DNA from: M3007 sp964550795
Lineage (GTDB): Bacteria; Bacteroidota; Bacteroidia; Chitinophagales; Saprospiraceae
Assembly (NCBI GenBank): GCA_964550795.1
Contig: CAZKBH010000012.1
Span: 33,136 to 97,135, forward strand
Length of the DNA: 64,000 nt
Direction of reading: 5' to 3'
The first letter of the stretch is position 1, and the number at the start of each line of letters is the position of its first letter. Of this stretch, positions 54,230 to 63,080 are shown piece by piece. Below the pieces are notes generated by a model. That model ran no database searches and was not told the origin of the DNA. It saw only the letters and a program-made list of their open reading frames with translations. Made by a program: the position numbers and the translations under genes.

Positions 54230-54447
54230 GTCCTGAATTTGAAAAGAGTGAGAAACGCCAAACGAAGCAACAGCACCCAGGGTAAGCCGTGCCAAGCCAG
54301 GTCAACCCAATCGAGGGGCTGCATGCCCACGGCACCGCCAGCTACCCAGCGGAGTTTTCCGAGAATGTGCGGTTCGGGCACGAAGGGGGCCAGGCCCAAA
54401 AACAGGCAGGCCATGAGAACCAATTTCCAATCGTTCCAGGGTTTCAT
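54226..54447 (-). CDS. Small two-helix membrane protein (often annotated RND transporter)
   Basis: The 73-residue product has two hydrophobic helices (LVLMACLFLGLAPFVP and WHGLPWVLLLRLAFL) around PEPHILGKLRWVAGG. Proteins of this size and sequence style are often labelled RND transporter in databases without evidence. Both its start and stop overlap the neighbouring genes (ATGA at each end), so it is tightly coupled to the hydroxylase and methyltransferase genes. Function unknown. Confidence 0.75.
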   Translation of the reverse strand: MKPWNDWKLVLMACLFLGLAPFVPEPHILGKLRWVAGGAVGMQPLDWVDLAWHGLPWVLLLRLAFLTLFKFRT

Positions 54448-55313
54448 TTTCGTTGAAAAGGTTTGAGCATTTGACTAAAAAAACCGTGTGGGTACTCGTC
54501 CACATCCTCAAAACCAAGCTCTATGTCCCGGCCGTCTCGTGGAATCCAGGCCGTACCGAACAAGTAATCCCAGATGGAGAGCGTAATGCCATAGTTCACG
54601 CCCGAACTGCCTTTGGGCAAGTCCTTCACGTGGTGCCAAATGTGCATTTGCGGATTGTTGAGGATATATTTGAGCGGCCCCAGCGGCAGGTAAATATTGG
54701 CATGGTTCAGGTGTCCAATCACGATGGTAAACAGATGTACCAACAAAAAGTCCTGAATCCCGAAACCAATCATGGCCAGCGGCAAATATTCAATGGTACG
54801 GTACACGATGGTTTCCCCAAAATGATAGCGCAAATGCGCTGCATAGCCCATTTGGCGGACCGAATGATGCACTTTATGTACTTCCCAGAGGAATGGTGAC
54901 TTGTGTAGCAGTCGGTGGGTGTTCCATTGCACAAAGTCGCGTATGACGAATAGCAGGAGCAATTGTCCCCAGTGCGGCAGCTGCGCGACATTGATGGCCA
55001 CCAGGTTCCGAACACCAAAAACGTTTGCTAAAAGATCATTGAATGCCTGCGAAACCACACTAGACACCGCTGCGTATCCAACCAACCCGAATAGGAAAAA
55101 GTTGAAAAACATATAAAAGGTGTCGAGCCAGAAATCCTCTCGGACGGCTGGTTGGTTTTTGCGCCAGGGGAATAATAATTCCAGGGCATACACGAACAAT
55201 GAAATTGCGATAAGCCAGTAGAAGTAGTTGCCCCAGTGCGGGTTGAGTACTTCATTGGCTAAGTAGCTAGCATAGCCGTAGAAGCTATCCAGGAATGTTT
55301 GCCAGTAGGTCAT
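54444..55313 (-). CDS. Fatty acid hydroxylase/sterol desaturase superfamily membrane protein
   Basis: The 289-residue protein has about five membrane helices and the di-iron His clusters HRLLH, HKVHH, HLNHAN and HIWHHVK. Members hydroxylate or desaturate lipids with a di-iron centre. Here the gene is embedded between the SoxB-like and the small membrane genes of the sulfur block, eight bases after the SoxB-like stop, so it may act on a sulfur-linked membrane lipid, but that is inference. Start ATG 55313. Confidence 0.87.
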   Translation of the reverse strand: MTYWQTFLDSFYGYASYLANEVLNPHWGNYFYWLIAISLFVYALELLFPWRKNQPAVREDFWLDTFYMFFNFFLFGLVGYAAVSSVVSQAFNDLLANVFGVRNLVAINVAQLPHWGQLLLLFVIRDFVQWNTHRLLHKSPFLWEVHKVHHSVRQMGYAAHLRYHFGETIVYRTIEYLPLAMIGFGIQDFLLVHLFTIVIGHLNHANIYLPLGPLKYILNNPQMHIWHHVKDLPKGSSGVNYGITLSIWDYLFGTAWIPRDGRDIELGFEDVDEYPHGFFSQMLKPFQRK

Positions 55314-55321
55314 TTTGTTTG

Positions 55322-57028
55322 TTATCTAAAATCATACGCCACACCGCTCACCTGCGTCAACAAAGTTGCGGGCGCATCCAGCACCTTGGCATTGCCACGG
55401 GGTAGGGGAGTGACGGGTGAGTTTTTGGCCAGGTAATCTTTTAAAACGTTGTGCAGGGAATAGGGCATGTTTTTACCATCTTTCACATTTGGAATGCGGC
55501 AAAGCATCGTGTCCGGATCTCCGTCGCGTTCGCAGGCAGAAATGGAGTATGATCGTTCCAGATCAAGCGGTTTTCCACCAACGGTCACTTTTTGCACCCG
55601 CTTCCCTTGCTCCCCAAAAGCATTAAATTCTACTTCCATTCCCTTGAACTTGACCACCCAGCCGCCAAATCGTTTGGAAGCCTCTTTGGCAAAAACATTG
55701 TTCAATTCCTTTTCCAGCCAGGCCATCAATTGGGCTCCGGTAGCCTTGGCGGTTCGTACGGTTGCGTCTACGGGCAACATGTCAAAAATGAAACCCTCCG
55801 TGATCGGGATGTTTCCAGTTGCATCCGGGGTGCTTCTTGGCGGACAAAAACGAAAACCATTGGAGAGGACAATTTCGGTCCCCACTTTCCAGGCCAAAGC
55901 ATCCAAAATGAGCGTGTCAATGGTGTTTTCTACCACAAAATAGCGATACAATGGCACCGTGCTGTATCCTACCACGCGCTCAATTCCAGTGACGAATGGT
56001 GCCTCCATTTGACGGATCAGGGTGGATACTTCTTTTTTGGCCTTGTATTTTTTTGGGTCAACTTCCATCAGCTCATAGTGGTCACTGATGATTTTCCCGT
56101 CTTTCACTTTTAAATCCAAGCGACCTACGAAAGACCCAAACGCACCCGGTTCCACCACCTTGGCGTATTTGCAAACAATCGGTTCGCGCACACGCTCGTG
56201 GGTGTCGCCGCCAAAAATATAATCCACGCCATTGCACTCGGGCAGATTGGCCAAGGCAATTTGTTGCGAAAGTCCGAGATGCGCCACAATAATGACATAG
56301 TCACATTGCTCTTGTTCGCGCAGCACTTGGACGTAGTAGGCCAGGTTCTCCTCAGGCTTGGTGTACACAATCCCTTCAGAATAAGCGGGCGATTGGCGCA
56401 AAGGCACCAAATGATCCGTGTAACCCAGAAAACCAATCTTCACGCCGAGTTTAGACCAAGTGTAATAGGCAGGAAAAATAAGTTCCCCCTTTTTGCCTTC
56501 GCCCAAGTCATGGAACATGTTGGCGCAAACCTTTGGGCCATCCAGCCCGCCGAGCAGGGTTTGCATGTTTTTTTTGTTGTACACCACCTCCCAGTTCCCC
56601 GGCAAGTACAAATCATAACCCATGGCGTTCAGGATAGGCGAAATGGCTTTTCCGGTGGTTTTTACCGACAATTCGCTGCCTTGAAACATATCCCCTGTAT
56701 CTATTATAAAGGTGTTGGGGTTTCGTTTCCTGACTTTGTCGAATAGGGTAGTGATGTGTGCGTAACCGGCTGTTTTACGAAAAACAGACTTGCCATTTTC
56801 CCAGAACAGTTCGTCGTGGGGGTGTATTTGACAATGCACGTCGGTGGTTTGCAGGATGGTAAGGGTACCGGTTTGAGGCATGTCATCCGCCCCAGTGGTA
56901 TCGTCCACGACATCTGGAATTGCCTCGGAATGCTCGGTTACGGCACCTTTAGAGGTCAGTGGTGCTAATCCGACGCCAAGGCCGGCTAGTAACGTGTTTC
57001 GCAGGAAATTTCGACGATCTGTGCTCAT
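55322..57028 (-). CDS. Tat-exported SoxB-like / 5'-nucleotidase superfamily metallohydrolase
   Basis: The 568-residue product starts TDRRNFLRNTLLAGLGVG, a Tat signal (RRxFL). It then has the metallophosphatase motifs TTDVHCQ, DTGDMFQGSEL, GGDTHE and a C-terminal 5'-nucleotidase domain. The usual NHE catalytic motif reads NWE (residues 145-147). From memory SoxB proteins, which release sulfate from a thiosulfate adduct, have HWE at this position and are Tat substrates too. With a TsdA-like cytochrome gene directly upstream, a thiosulfate role is plausible; classical UDP-sugar hydrolase or 5'-nucleotidase is the alternative. No soxYZ or soxAX is nearby. Confidence 0.8.
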   Translation of the reverse strand: MSTDRRNFLRNTLLAGLGVGLAPLTSKGAVTEHSEAIPDVVDDTTGADDMPQTGTLTILQTTDVHCQIHPHDELFWENGKSVFRKTAGYAHITTLFDKVRKRNPNTFIIDTGDMFQGSELSVKTTGKAISPILNAMGYDLYLPGNWEVVYNKKNMQTLLGGLDGPKVCANMFHDLGEGKKGELIFPAYYTWSKLGVKIGFLGYTDHLVPLRQSPAYSEGIVYTKPEENLAYYVQVLREQEQCDYVIIVAHLGLSQQIALANLPECNGVDYIFGGDTHERVREPIVCKYAKVVEPGAFGSFVGRLDLKVKDGKIISDHYELMEVDPKKYKAKKEVSTLIRQMEAPFVTGIERVVGYSTVPLYRYFVVENTIDTLILDALAWKVGTEIVLSNGFRFCPPRSTPDATGNIPITEGFIFDMLPVDATVRTAKATGAQLMAWLEKELNNVFAKEASKRFGGWVVKFKGMEVEFNAFGEQGKRVQKVTVGGKPLDLERSYSISACERDGDPDTMLCRIPNVKDGKNMPYSLHNVLKDYLAKNSPVTPLPRGNAKVLDAPATLLTQVSGVAYDFR

Positions 57029-57074
57029 GTGTCAACGTGGTTTAGCGAGCTGCGTGGGCAAATGCCTGGCAGGT

Positions 57075-58211
57075 CTATTTTTTGTAAAATGCTACGATTG
57101 GCCCAAAAGGCCCGTATTTGTGTTGTGTCTCAGGAAAAGTGTCGGCAAAAGGCCCGAAGGGATGATCGTAGGGTTTTTTCTCAATTTTTGGCCAATCTGA
57201 ATCCAAAAACGGGTGTTTGGGTCGCGGTTGCGAATTTACATAAGCGGCAACATCCCAGGCTTCTTCGTCCGTTAATTGTGGGTTTTGGTAACTGGCCCCA
57301 AAGGGCATATTGGTTTTTACATAACCCGCAAAACGGGACATGCGGAACAGCCCTGCTGCTTCATTGTAACTTCTTTCGCCCCAAAGCGGCGGATAATCCC
57401 GCGCACTGGATGGAATTGGCAAGCCCTGACCGTCGGTTCCGTGGCAGGAGGCACATTTTGCGACGTACACTTTTTCGCCGAGCGCAGGATCGGCAGGACG
57501 GTTCAGGAATGGGACTTCTACCAAGCCAACCCCTTTGGGTTTTTGGCCTTTTGGGATACCCGTGCCTAGCCACTTCATATAGGCCACCATGGCTCGCATT
57601 TCGCGGCTATTGGTATCCAAGGGGGCACCATTGAGGCTGCGTTGGAAACAGTCGTTAATCCTTTTGGGGATGGTTTCCAGTGCCCCGGAGCGGGCGCGCA
57701 TTTGCGGATAGGTACTTTCCACCGCAAAATAGTTGTTGCCAAAAGCCTTACTTCCAGCATCCAGGTGGCAATTTTGACAATTTAAGCCATTGATACTAGC
57801 GGGTTTTACCAGTCCATTTACCCCAAAATAATCCTCCGTTCTGGCTACAAGGTCGCGGCCGTACGCAATGAGTTCGGCATCTTTATCTGTGTCGGCCAGA
57901 TATGCATCGGGAACTTCCCAGATTTTATCCGGGGAAAAACTGGGCATCAATTGTGCCCGATACTCCGTTATTGCAACTTGCTCGCGCGTAAGACTCTGTT
58001 GCCAAACGACGAACATACCGACCGTAAGAAAGACCAGCAGACCAGCCGCTGCCCAACGCATACTTCGGAGCAATCCCAGATGAGGTTGGAGTGCTCCATC
58101 TCGCTCAATACGGCGGATATAGGTCGTAACGGCACCAAGTGCTGCGAGCGTACCCACAACCAATGCGCCAACGACTAATAGTAGAATTGAATAATACTCA
58201 CTTACGCTCAT
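57075..58211 (-). CDS. TsdA-like diheme cytochrome c (thiosulfate dehydrogenase)
   Basis: The 378-residue protein has two N-terminal membrane helices (about 7-30 and 52-71) and two heme sites, CQNCH at 145-149 and CASCH at 253-257. Between them lies RINDCFQRSLNG with Cys188, the position of the Cys heme ligand in thiosulfate dehydrogenase TsdA, followed by EMRAMVAYMKWLGTG. TsdA joins two thiosulfates to tetrathionate. The C-terminal part (PFGPFADTFPETQHKYGPFGPI) also matches that family. The two membrane helices differ from soluble TsdA and would anchor it to the inner membrane. A GTGAY-N4-RTCAC site lies 104 bases upstream. Confidence 0.85.
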   Translation of the reverse strand: MSVSEYYSILLLVVGALVVGTLAALGAVTTYIRRIERDGALQPHLGLLRSMRWAAAGLLVFLTVGMFVVWQQSLTREQVAITEYRAQLMPSFSPDKIWEVPDAYLADTDKDAELIAYGRDLVARTEDYFGVNGLVKPASINGLNCQNCHLDAGSKAFGNNYFAVESTYPQMRARSGALETIPKRINDCFQRSLNGAPLDTNSREMRAMVAYMKWLGTGIPKGQKPKGVGLVEVPFLNRPADPALGEKVYVAKCASCHGTDGQGLPIPSSARDYPPLWGERSYNEAAGLFRMSRFAGYVKTNMPFGASYQNPQLTDEEAWDVAAYVNSQPRPKHPFLDSDWPKIEKKPYDHPFGPFADTFPETQHKYGPFGPIVAFYKK

Positions 58212-58315
58212 GACTTGAGGTATCCGTTCAATATTCCTTCCCTAAAGATACTTTATCCAAGAGATCGGAATCGTAATACCGGTTACAAAAGTCGGGAAAG
58301 CGTTGGTAGTAAATC

Positions 58316-58329
58316 GTGACAAATGTCAC
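58316..58329. promoter_or_regulatory. Putative Crp/Fnr operator before the TsdA-like gene
   Basis: GTGACAAATGTCAC fits GTGAY-N4-RTCAC perfectly and is itself a perfect palindrome. It lies between the unknown Cys-rich gene and the cytochrome gene. Confidence 0.7.
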
Positions 58330-58343
58330 GCCACTAACATAAC

Positions 58344-58808
58344 TCAGACACAATCTACTTCCACACGGAAATATCCATCACAGGTGTGGATGGTATATCG
58401 GCCAGGCTGCACTTGTTTTTTGTCCAAATTTAGCTCGCTGGAAAGCTCTTCCGGAATCGGACAAGCTTCCTCCAGCACTAAAACGCCTTTGTGAAAATAT
58501 TGGCGAAAAAGCTGGATACAAAGCAACTCGCGAAAGAATAAGAGGCTGAGCTTGTCACTGGCAGTTTTGGATGCGTGCCCGAAGGTAGCGCTACAATCCT
58601 TTTTTAACAGCAAAGGTGGAATTGAATTTACCCCAGTGATTCGACAGATGCCTGTTCCGCTGCAATTCATACTTGGCGCACCAAATACGACTTCGCAATG
58701 CACGATGTTAATCGGTTGGACATCTTCAGTTGGAGTAATTCGGGATAAAATCGGTTGGTGTGGTCGTCCAAGTCGGCTCGGACGCTCCACAGTTGAGATG
58801 TGGGTCAT
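58344..58808 (-). CDS. Cys-containing protein of unknown function
   Basis: The 154-residue product has no signal peptide, no membrane segment and no family that I recognise. It has about nine Cys, in VHCEVVFG, MNCSGTGICRI, KDCSATFG, ELLCIQLF, EACPIPEE, IHTCDGYF and at the end VEVDCV. It is encoded directly upstream of the TsdA-like gene on the same strand, with the operator between them, so it is either the first gene of the sulfur block or an independent neighbour. Nothing in the sequence indicates DNA binding. Confidence 0.6.
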   Translation of the reverse strand: MTHISTVERPSRLGRPHQPILSRITPTEDVQPINIVHCEVVFGAPSMNCSGTGICRITGVNSIPPLLLKKDCSATFGHASKTASDKLSLLFFRELLCIQLFRQYFHKGVLVLEEACPIPEELSSELNLDKKQVQPGRYTIHTCDGYFRVEVDCV

Positions 58809-58959
58809 GTCAATGATTAGAACTTTAAATCAGTTAAGGATTAAATTAAGCGAAACACTAATAAAAAAAAAGCACTAGATGTTCGCCATTTCTTGTTAAT
58901 CAATAACCGTTCCAAAATCAAAACCAACCGCTCATTAATTTTTTATTCCATAACTTTTC

Positions 58960-61458
58960 TTACATATTAATTCCAATCATCACCCCGGTATGATACTGCT
59001 CCTGCCCGAAAAAACCCAATATGAGGTCCACACGGAACTGTCGGAATGCACCGAATCCTATGTTTTCAAAACCAAAATTTAATTCCCAATAAGGTAGTTT
59101 TCCAGTAAAGCCTGGTTCGTGCGCAACTTGATCTGCATAGTAGAAATTAAACCCAATGACTTCTTTCCAGTTCAATTTCCGAATCAGCGGAATTTTATCC
59201 AAAATCCAGCCTTGTAAGTGGTGTTGAGCGTGTATTTCGGCGTAGGGTTTGGTCGTAGAGTAGGCGTAATAAGGCAACATGAAAAATCCCCGCACATACT
59301 CACTAGGCTTTCCAAAAGCGGTTTGATTGCCCATGATGTGGTGAAAATCCATAAATGAGAGGTTCTTATTGCGCAAGAAAACGCCGCCGCCAATATTCCA
59401 CGTCGTGTAACCGGCAAGGCCCCACGACAGATCACTTTGACGAACCAAAAAGCGCAGGTGGTCAAAATCTGCCCAGTTGTTACCGCCCACCGGAATTGCT
59501 CTGCGGTAGTTCAGGACAAATTCCGGCCAATTGGAGTTGCTGTAAACCCGAAATTTGGGATAAGTACTGTATTCCTGCTTGGGCCTGAAGGTCAATTGTG
59601 CTTCAACAGACCAGATATTAGGTGCAGAGAACTCCACAGGTTCGCCCGGAGCAGACAAGGGAATGGGTTCATTCGACGTGTATTCCCTTTCCGATTTTTT
59701 GTTCCAGGAAATATTCGAAGTGTTCACCAATGCTGAACGTTGCGCCCATTCGGTGCTCGCGCGGAGACTGAGTCCTGTAGTCAATACCTGACTCCAAGTG
59801 GCTTGGACGTATGTTTTGTCGTAAATTTTAAGGTAATTTCGTTTGCCGTAAAGAGAATACTGGCCGTTCAACATTGGGCTAATTGGGTCGCGGGGATTAA
59901 ACTGCTGGGTAGTGGTGCCCCCTTCCACCGCAAACGTTCGATATCGGATACTTTCAAAACGACGTTCCAGCCGCACATTGGCCCGAAGTTTTTGTTCCGT
60001 AAAGCCATAGTTCAGATTACCCATAACTTTCCAGCGTTGGGTGCCCTGAGCATCGCTTAATTTCTCCCATTCCGGACGGATATCTACCAGCCAGCCTTGC
60101 ACGGTATTAAATTGAATCCAGCTAAACGCAGCAGGGTAGGAGATGGAGGTTCGTTTGAAGGAATTTTCCCAGGTGTATCCAAGCAATAAGTTGTTGAGCC
60201 TGAACCGATTGCCCTTCCGATCCATGCTGTCCTGATAAGCCCTTGAATTCCATATTTTCTGGAGGCTGTCTTTTTTGACGTAGTCACGTCCTTCTTCTTC
60301 AGTGAGTGGCACGGGCCGGGTTTCTTTCCAATAATCGGCGGTTTGTTCGTTGGCTTTTTCTTCAATTTTAAAAATCTCCTTGTTGAAAAAGCCTTTTTCA
60401 AAATCCGGATTGAGGTCGTAATTTGAAAAAACGCTGTTAAAAAAGCCGCCAATTTTGAAGCCAAAAATGCCAAATTTAAAACTGGTAACCTGCGTCAACA
60501 AACCCCAACTTTCTGAATTCCCCAATGGAACAAATTGCTGCTGAATGCGCATAGTGTCGAGTACAGGTTGTTTGATTGCAGAACCTGTGAGGAAAAGATC
60601 GGCCCCGGAAAGCAACCAAAACTCATCCACGATGTACAAAAAGCCCGAAAAAGTGGGATCTGCGGAACGTTTGGGGATCACTTTTATCTTTTCAATCGTA
60701 AATCCAAGTTCATTTTTGAAACGGCCAGCGTGTTTGAAATCGTAGTAACTAAAGGCGTTGTCTGCCAGCGGCGACAAGATTTCGCGCTCAATGTCCAGGC
60801 GTTCACTGTACAAATTAAAATCCGTCAAGGTGGCGCGGTTAATACTGAACCCGTTTTCGCTGCCACTGACTCTGCTGGAGATCATCACCTCTTTTTTGCG
60901 GCCCGGAGGATCCTGCGACCAAACTTTGGATACCGATTCAGAGAGATAGATGACGCCCGCGCCGGTAGAATCCAGGGTTCCGCCCATGTTACCAACCTCT
61001 TGCCCCAGAATTTTTTTGGGCGTTTCTACCAGTTTGTAAAAACCTTTCACGTAGGCATCGCAAGCGTAATTCGCGGTTTTTGCTTTGTAATAACTCCGCT
61101 TAGCAATTACCTCCCGCATAATGCGCACCGCAGGGTCAATGGACGAAACAACCATTTCTCCCAGTTCCAGATTGCTGGGCGACATCTGCGCATCGAGTCG
61201 AAGTGGTTTGTCGCCCACTGTGATACGTTCAACCTTTTGGATGTATCCAATGTATTGAAATACAATCTCTTGTGGACCTTTGCCCACCAGAATGCGATAA
61301 TCACCTTCCGCATTCGTGACGGTACCATTGCTGGTATTTTTGACGTAAACCGTGGCGTAAGAGAGCGGTTCGCCGTTTTCATCCGTTACTTTGCCCGTGA
61401 TTTGGGCTTTGAGTAAAACGGGCAGGAAGCAAAAGAGGAAGAGCAGCGTGTTTTTCAT
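58960..61458 (-). CDS. DUF5686 outer-membrane protein with carboxypeptidase-regulatory-like N-terminus
   Basis: The 832-residue product has a signal peptide (FLFCFLPVLLKAQ), a CarboxypepD_reg-like beta-sandwich (GKVTDENGEPLSYATVYVKN), then the DUF5686 region with GFYKLVETPKKILGQEVGN and a long beta-barrel-like C-terminus rich in alternating aromatic residues. This combination is frequent in Bacteroidetes outer membranes and resembles TonB-linked receptors that lack a TonB box. Function is unknown. The gap 58809-58959 shows nothing recognisable. Confidence 0.87.
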   Translation of the reverse strand: MKNTLLFLFCFLPVLLKAQITGKVTDENGEPLSYATVYVKNTSNGTVTNAEGDYRILVGKGPQEIVFQYIGYIQKVERITVGDKPLRLDAQMSPSNLELGEMVVSSIDPAVRIMREVIAKRSYYKAKTANYACDAYVKGFYKLVETPKKILGQEVGNMGGTLDSTGAGVIYLSESVSKVWSQDPPGRKKEVMISSRVSGSENGFSINRATLTDFNLYSERLDIEREILSPLADNAFSYYDFKHAGRFKNELGFTIEKIKVIPKRSADPTFSGFLYIVDEFWLLSGADLFLTGSAIKQPVLDTMRIQQQFVPLGNSESWGLLTQVTSFKFGIFGFKIGGFFNSVFSNYDLNPDFEKGFFNKEIFKIEEKANEQTADYWKETRPVPLTEEEGRDYVKKDSLQKIWNSRAYQDSMDRKGNRFRLNNLLLGYTWENSFKRTSISYPAAFSWIQFNTVQGWLVDIRPEWEKLSDAQGTQRWKVMGNLNYGFTEQKLRANVRLERRFESIRYRTFAVEGGTTTQQFNPRDPISPMLNGQYSLYGKRNYLKIYDKTYVQATWSQVLTTGLSLRASTEWAQRSALVNTSNISWNKKSEREYTSNEPIPLSAPGEPVEFSAPNIWSVEAQLTFRPKQEYSTYPKFRVYSNSNWPEFVLNYRRAIPVGGNNWADFDHLRFLVRQSDLSWGLAGYTTWNIGGGVFLRNKNLSFMDFHHIMGNQTAFGKPSEYVRGFFMLPYYAYSTTKPYAEIHAQHHLQGWILDKIPLIRKLNWKEVIGFNFYYADQVAHEPGFTGKLPYWELNFGFENIGFGAFRQFRVDLILGFFGQEQYHTGVMIGINM

Positions 61459-61577
61459 GGCCGAAAGATATTTTTAGTTTTGAATCTGATCGTTTGAAAT
61501 TCGATAAATGTAGTTTTTCGAGCTATCAGCCCAGCAAAAATTGGCAGCAAAGTTGTATTATTACAGATGTCGCAAAA

Positions 61578-62942
61578 ATGGATTTATTCGACTCGTTTTT
61601 AAAGTTTACGCGATCCGATGCTCCGGTATTCCGGGCAGATGAACCCATCCTTTTGGCACTGAGCGGAGGTTTGGATTCGATGGTCATGCTGGATCTTTTT
61701 CGGTTGTCTAACCAACCCTTTTTCATTGCCCACTGCAACTTTCAGCTTCGTGGGGCAGAATCTGAGGGCGATGAACTTTTTGTCGCTGAAACAGCACAAT
61801 CCCTCGGGGTTCCTTTTTTAGTAAAACGTTTTGATACAAGCGATTACGCTGAAAAAAACGGCCTTTCAATTCAAATGGCCGCCCGCAAATTGCGCTATGA
61901 ATGGTTTGCAGAACTGGCTGAAACACATGGCCTGGACTGCATCTGCACGGCGCATCATTTGAACGATTCCGTGGAAACCGCGCTGCTTAATTTTATACGT
62001 GGAACCAGTCTCCCTGGGATTTCCGGGATCGCGGTTCAATCTCAAATTCAAGGTCCTTCCCGACCCATACAATTGGTGCGCCCACTGCTTTTTGCCACCA
62101 GAAATGATATTTTAAACTATGCCCAAACCCAAAAAATCGTCTGGCGGGAAGACAGCAGCAATGCCTCCGACGATTATGCCCGCAACCTGCTTCGGCATCA
62201 GGTGGTACCACACATGGAAACCCTGAACCCAAATTTCATCCACACTGCGGCCAGAAACATGCGGCGTATCCGAGCGGCCGACGAGAACCTATCGTATTTC
62301 TTAAACGCGCTTGTGGAAGCGGATCATTCCAAATTGTCTATTGATAAACAGGCGATTACACGATTACCCTCGCCCAGACAAGCCATTCGACAATTGCTCA
62401 AACCCTATGGTTTTGATGCCGAACAAACCCGCCAACTCTCTCAAAACCTCGACCATATTGGACTGGAAATTCGCTCCGAAACGGGCTACACCGCCTTGAT
62501 TGACCGGCAAAAAATCCTGGTTTCCTTCCCGACGGAACAACCCATTGCTCAGCCAAAAATTGCGGTGCAGGAAGATGATTTGATGCTCAGTCTGCCCGAT
62601 GGTTCACGGCTTTTTTTGATGCCGGGTCAAGCTTCCGCTGAAGGAGCCGTTCCAATACTTAACATAGATTGCGTCGCAGTGGATGCTGAAAAACTCCAGT
62701 TCCCCCTACATTTGCGGCACTGGCAGCCGGGAGATTATTTCCAGCCACTCGGCATGGAAGGCAAACGCCAAAAACTTCAAGACTTTTTTACCAACCAAAA
62801 ACTATCCCGTTTTGAAAAAGACGCGGTCTGGCTCCTGGTAAATGGCGACGAAGCAGTAATCTGGGTTGTCGGCCATCGGCTCGACGAACGTTTTAAAATA
62901 CAGCCTTCAACTCAAAAAACGCTGAAAATCAATTTGTTATAG
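61578..62942 (+). CDS. tilS: tRNA(Ile)-lysidine synthase
   Basis: The 454-residue protein has the PP-loop SGGLDSM at residues 29-35 (SGGxDS), a central catalytic domain with HCNFQLRG and TAHHLNDSVET, and a C-terminal TilS domain that recognises the tRNA. It attaches lysine to the wobble C of tRNA-Ile(CAU), making it read AUA. ATG 61578 is preferred over the longer frame from 61494 because the extra residues are not family-like. It runs divergent from the DUF5686 gene. Confidence 0.95.
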   Translation: MDLFDSFLKFTRSDAPVFRADEPILLALSGGLDSMVMLDLFRLSNQPFFIAHCNFQLRGAESEGDELFVAETAQSLGVPFLVKRFDTSDYAEKNGLSIQMAARKLRYEWFAELAETHGLDCICTAHHLNDSVETALLNFIRGTSLPGISGIAVQSQIQGPSRPIQLVRPLLFATRNDILNYAQTQKIVWREDSSNASDDYARNLLRHQVVPHMETLNPNFIHTAARNMRRIRAADENLSYFLNALVEADHSKLSIDKQAITRLPSPRQAIRQLLKPYGFDAEQTRQLSQNLDHIGLEIRSETGYTALIDRQKILVSFPTEQPIAQPKIAVQEDDLMLSLPDGSRLFLMPGQASAEGAVPILNIDCVAVDAEKLQFPLHLRHWQPGDYFQPLGMEGKRQKLQDFFTNQKLSRFEKDAVWLLVNGDEAVIWVVGHRLDERFKIQPSTQKTLKINLL

Positions 62943-62996
62943 CTATCCAAAAGTCGATTTTAATCAGCAAAAAACCAGGCATTTGTGTCGTGTCAC

Positions 62997-63072
62997 ATAA
63001 ATCATAAAAATCATAAAAATCATAGTTCAGACAAATCACATAAATCACAAAAATCATAGTTCAGACAAACAA
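62997..63072. repeat. AT-rich tandem repeats before pgi
   Basis: The unit ATAAAAATCATAGTTCAGACAAATCACATA recurs in part (short blocks AAAAATCATAGTTCAGACAAA at 63014 and 63048, with smaller ATCATAAAA units before), directly upstream of the pgi start. Confidence 0.8.
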
Positions 63073-63080
63073 TCACCGCC

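Noticed and set aside
47571..58808. Classical Sox gene cluster
   Set aside because: No soxYZ, soxAX or soxCD genes are visible; only a SoxB-like hydrolase is present, so the block cannot be called a Sox system.
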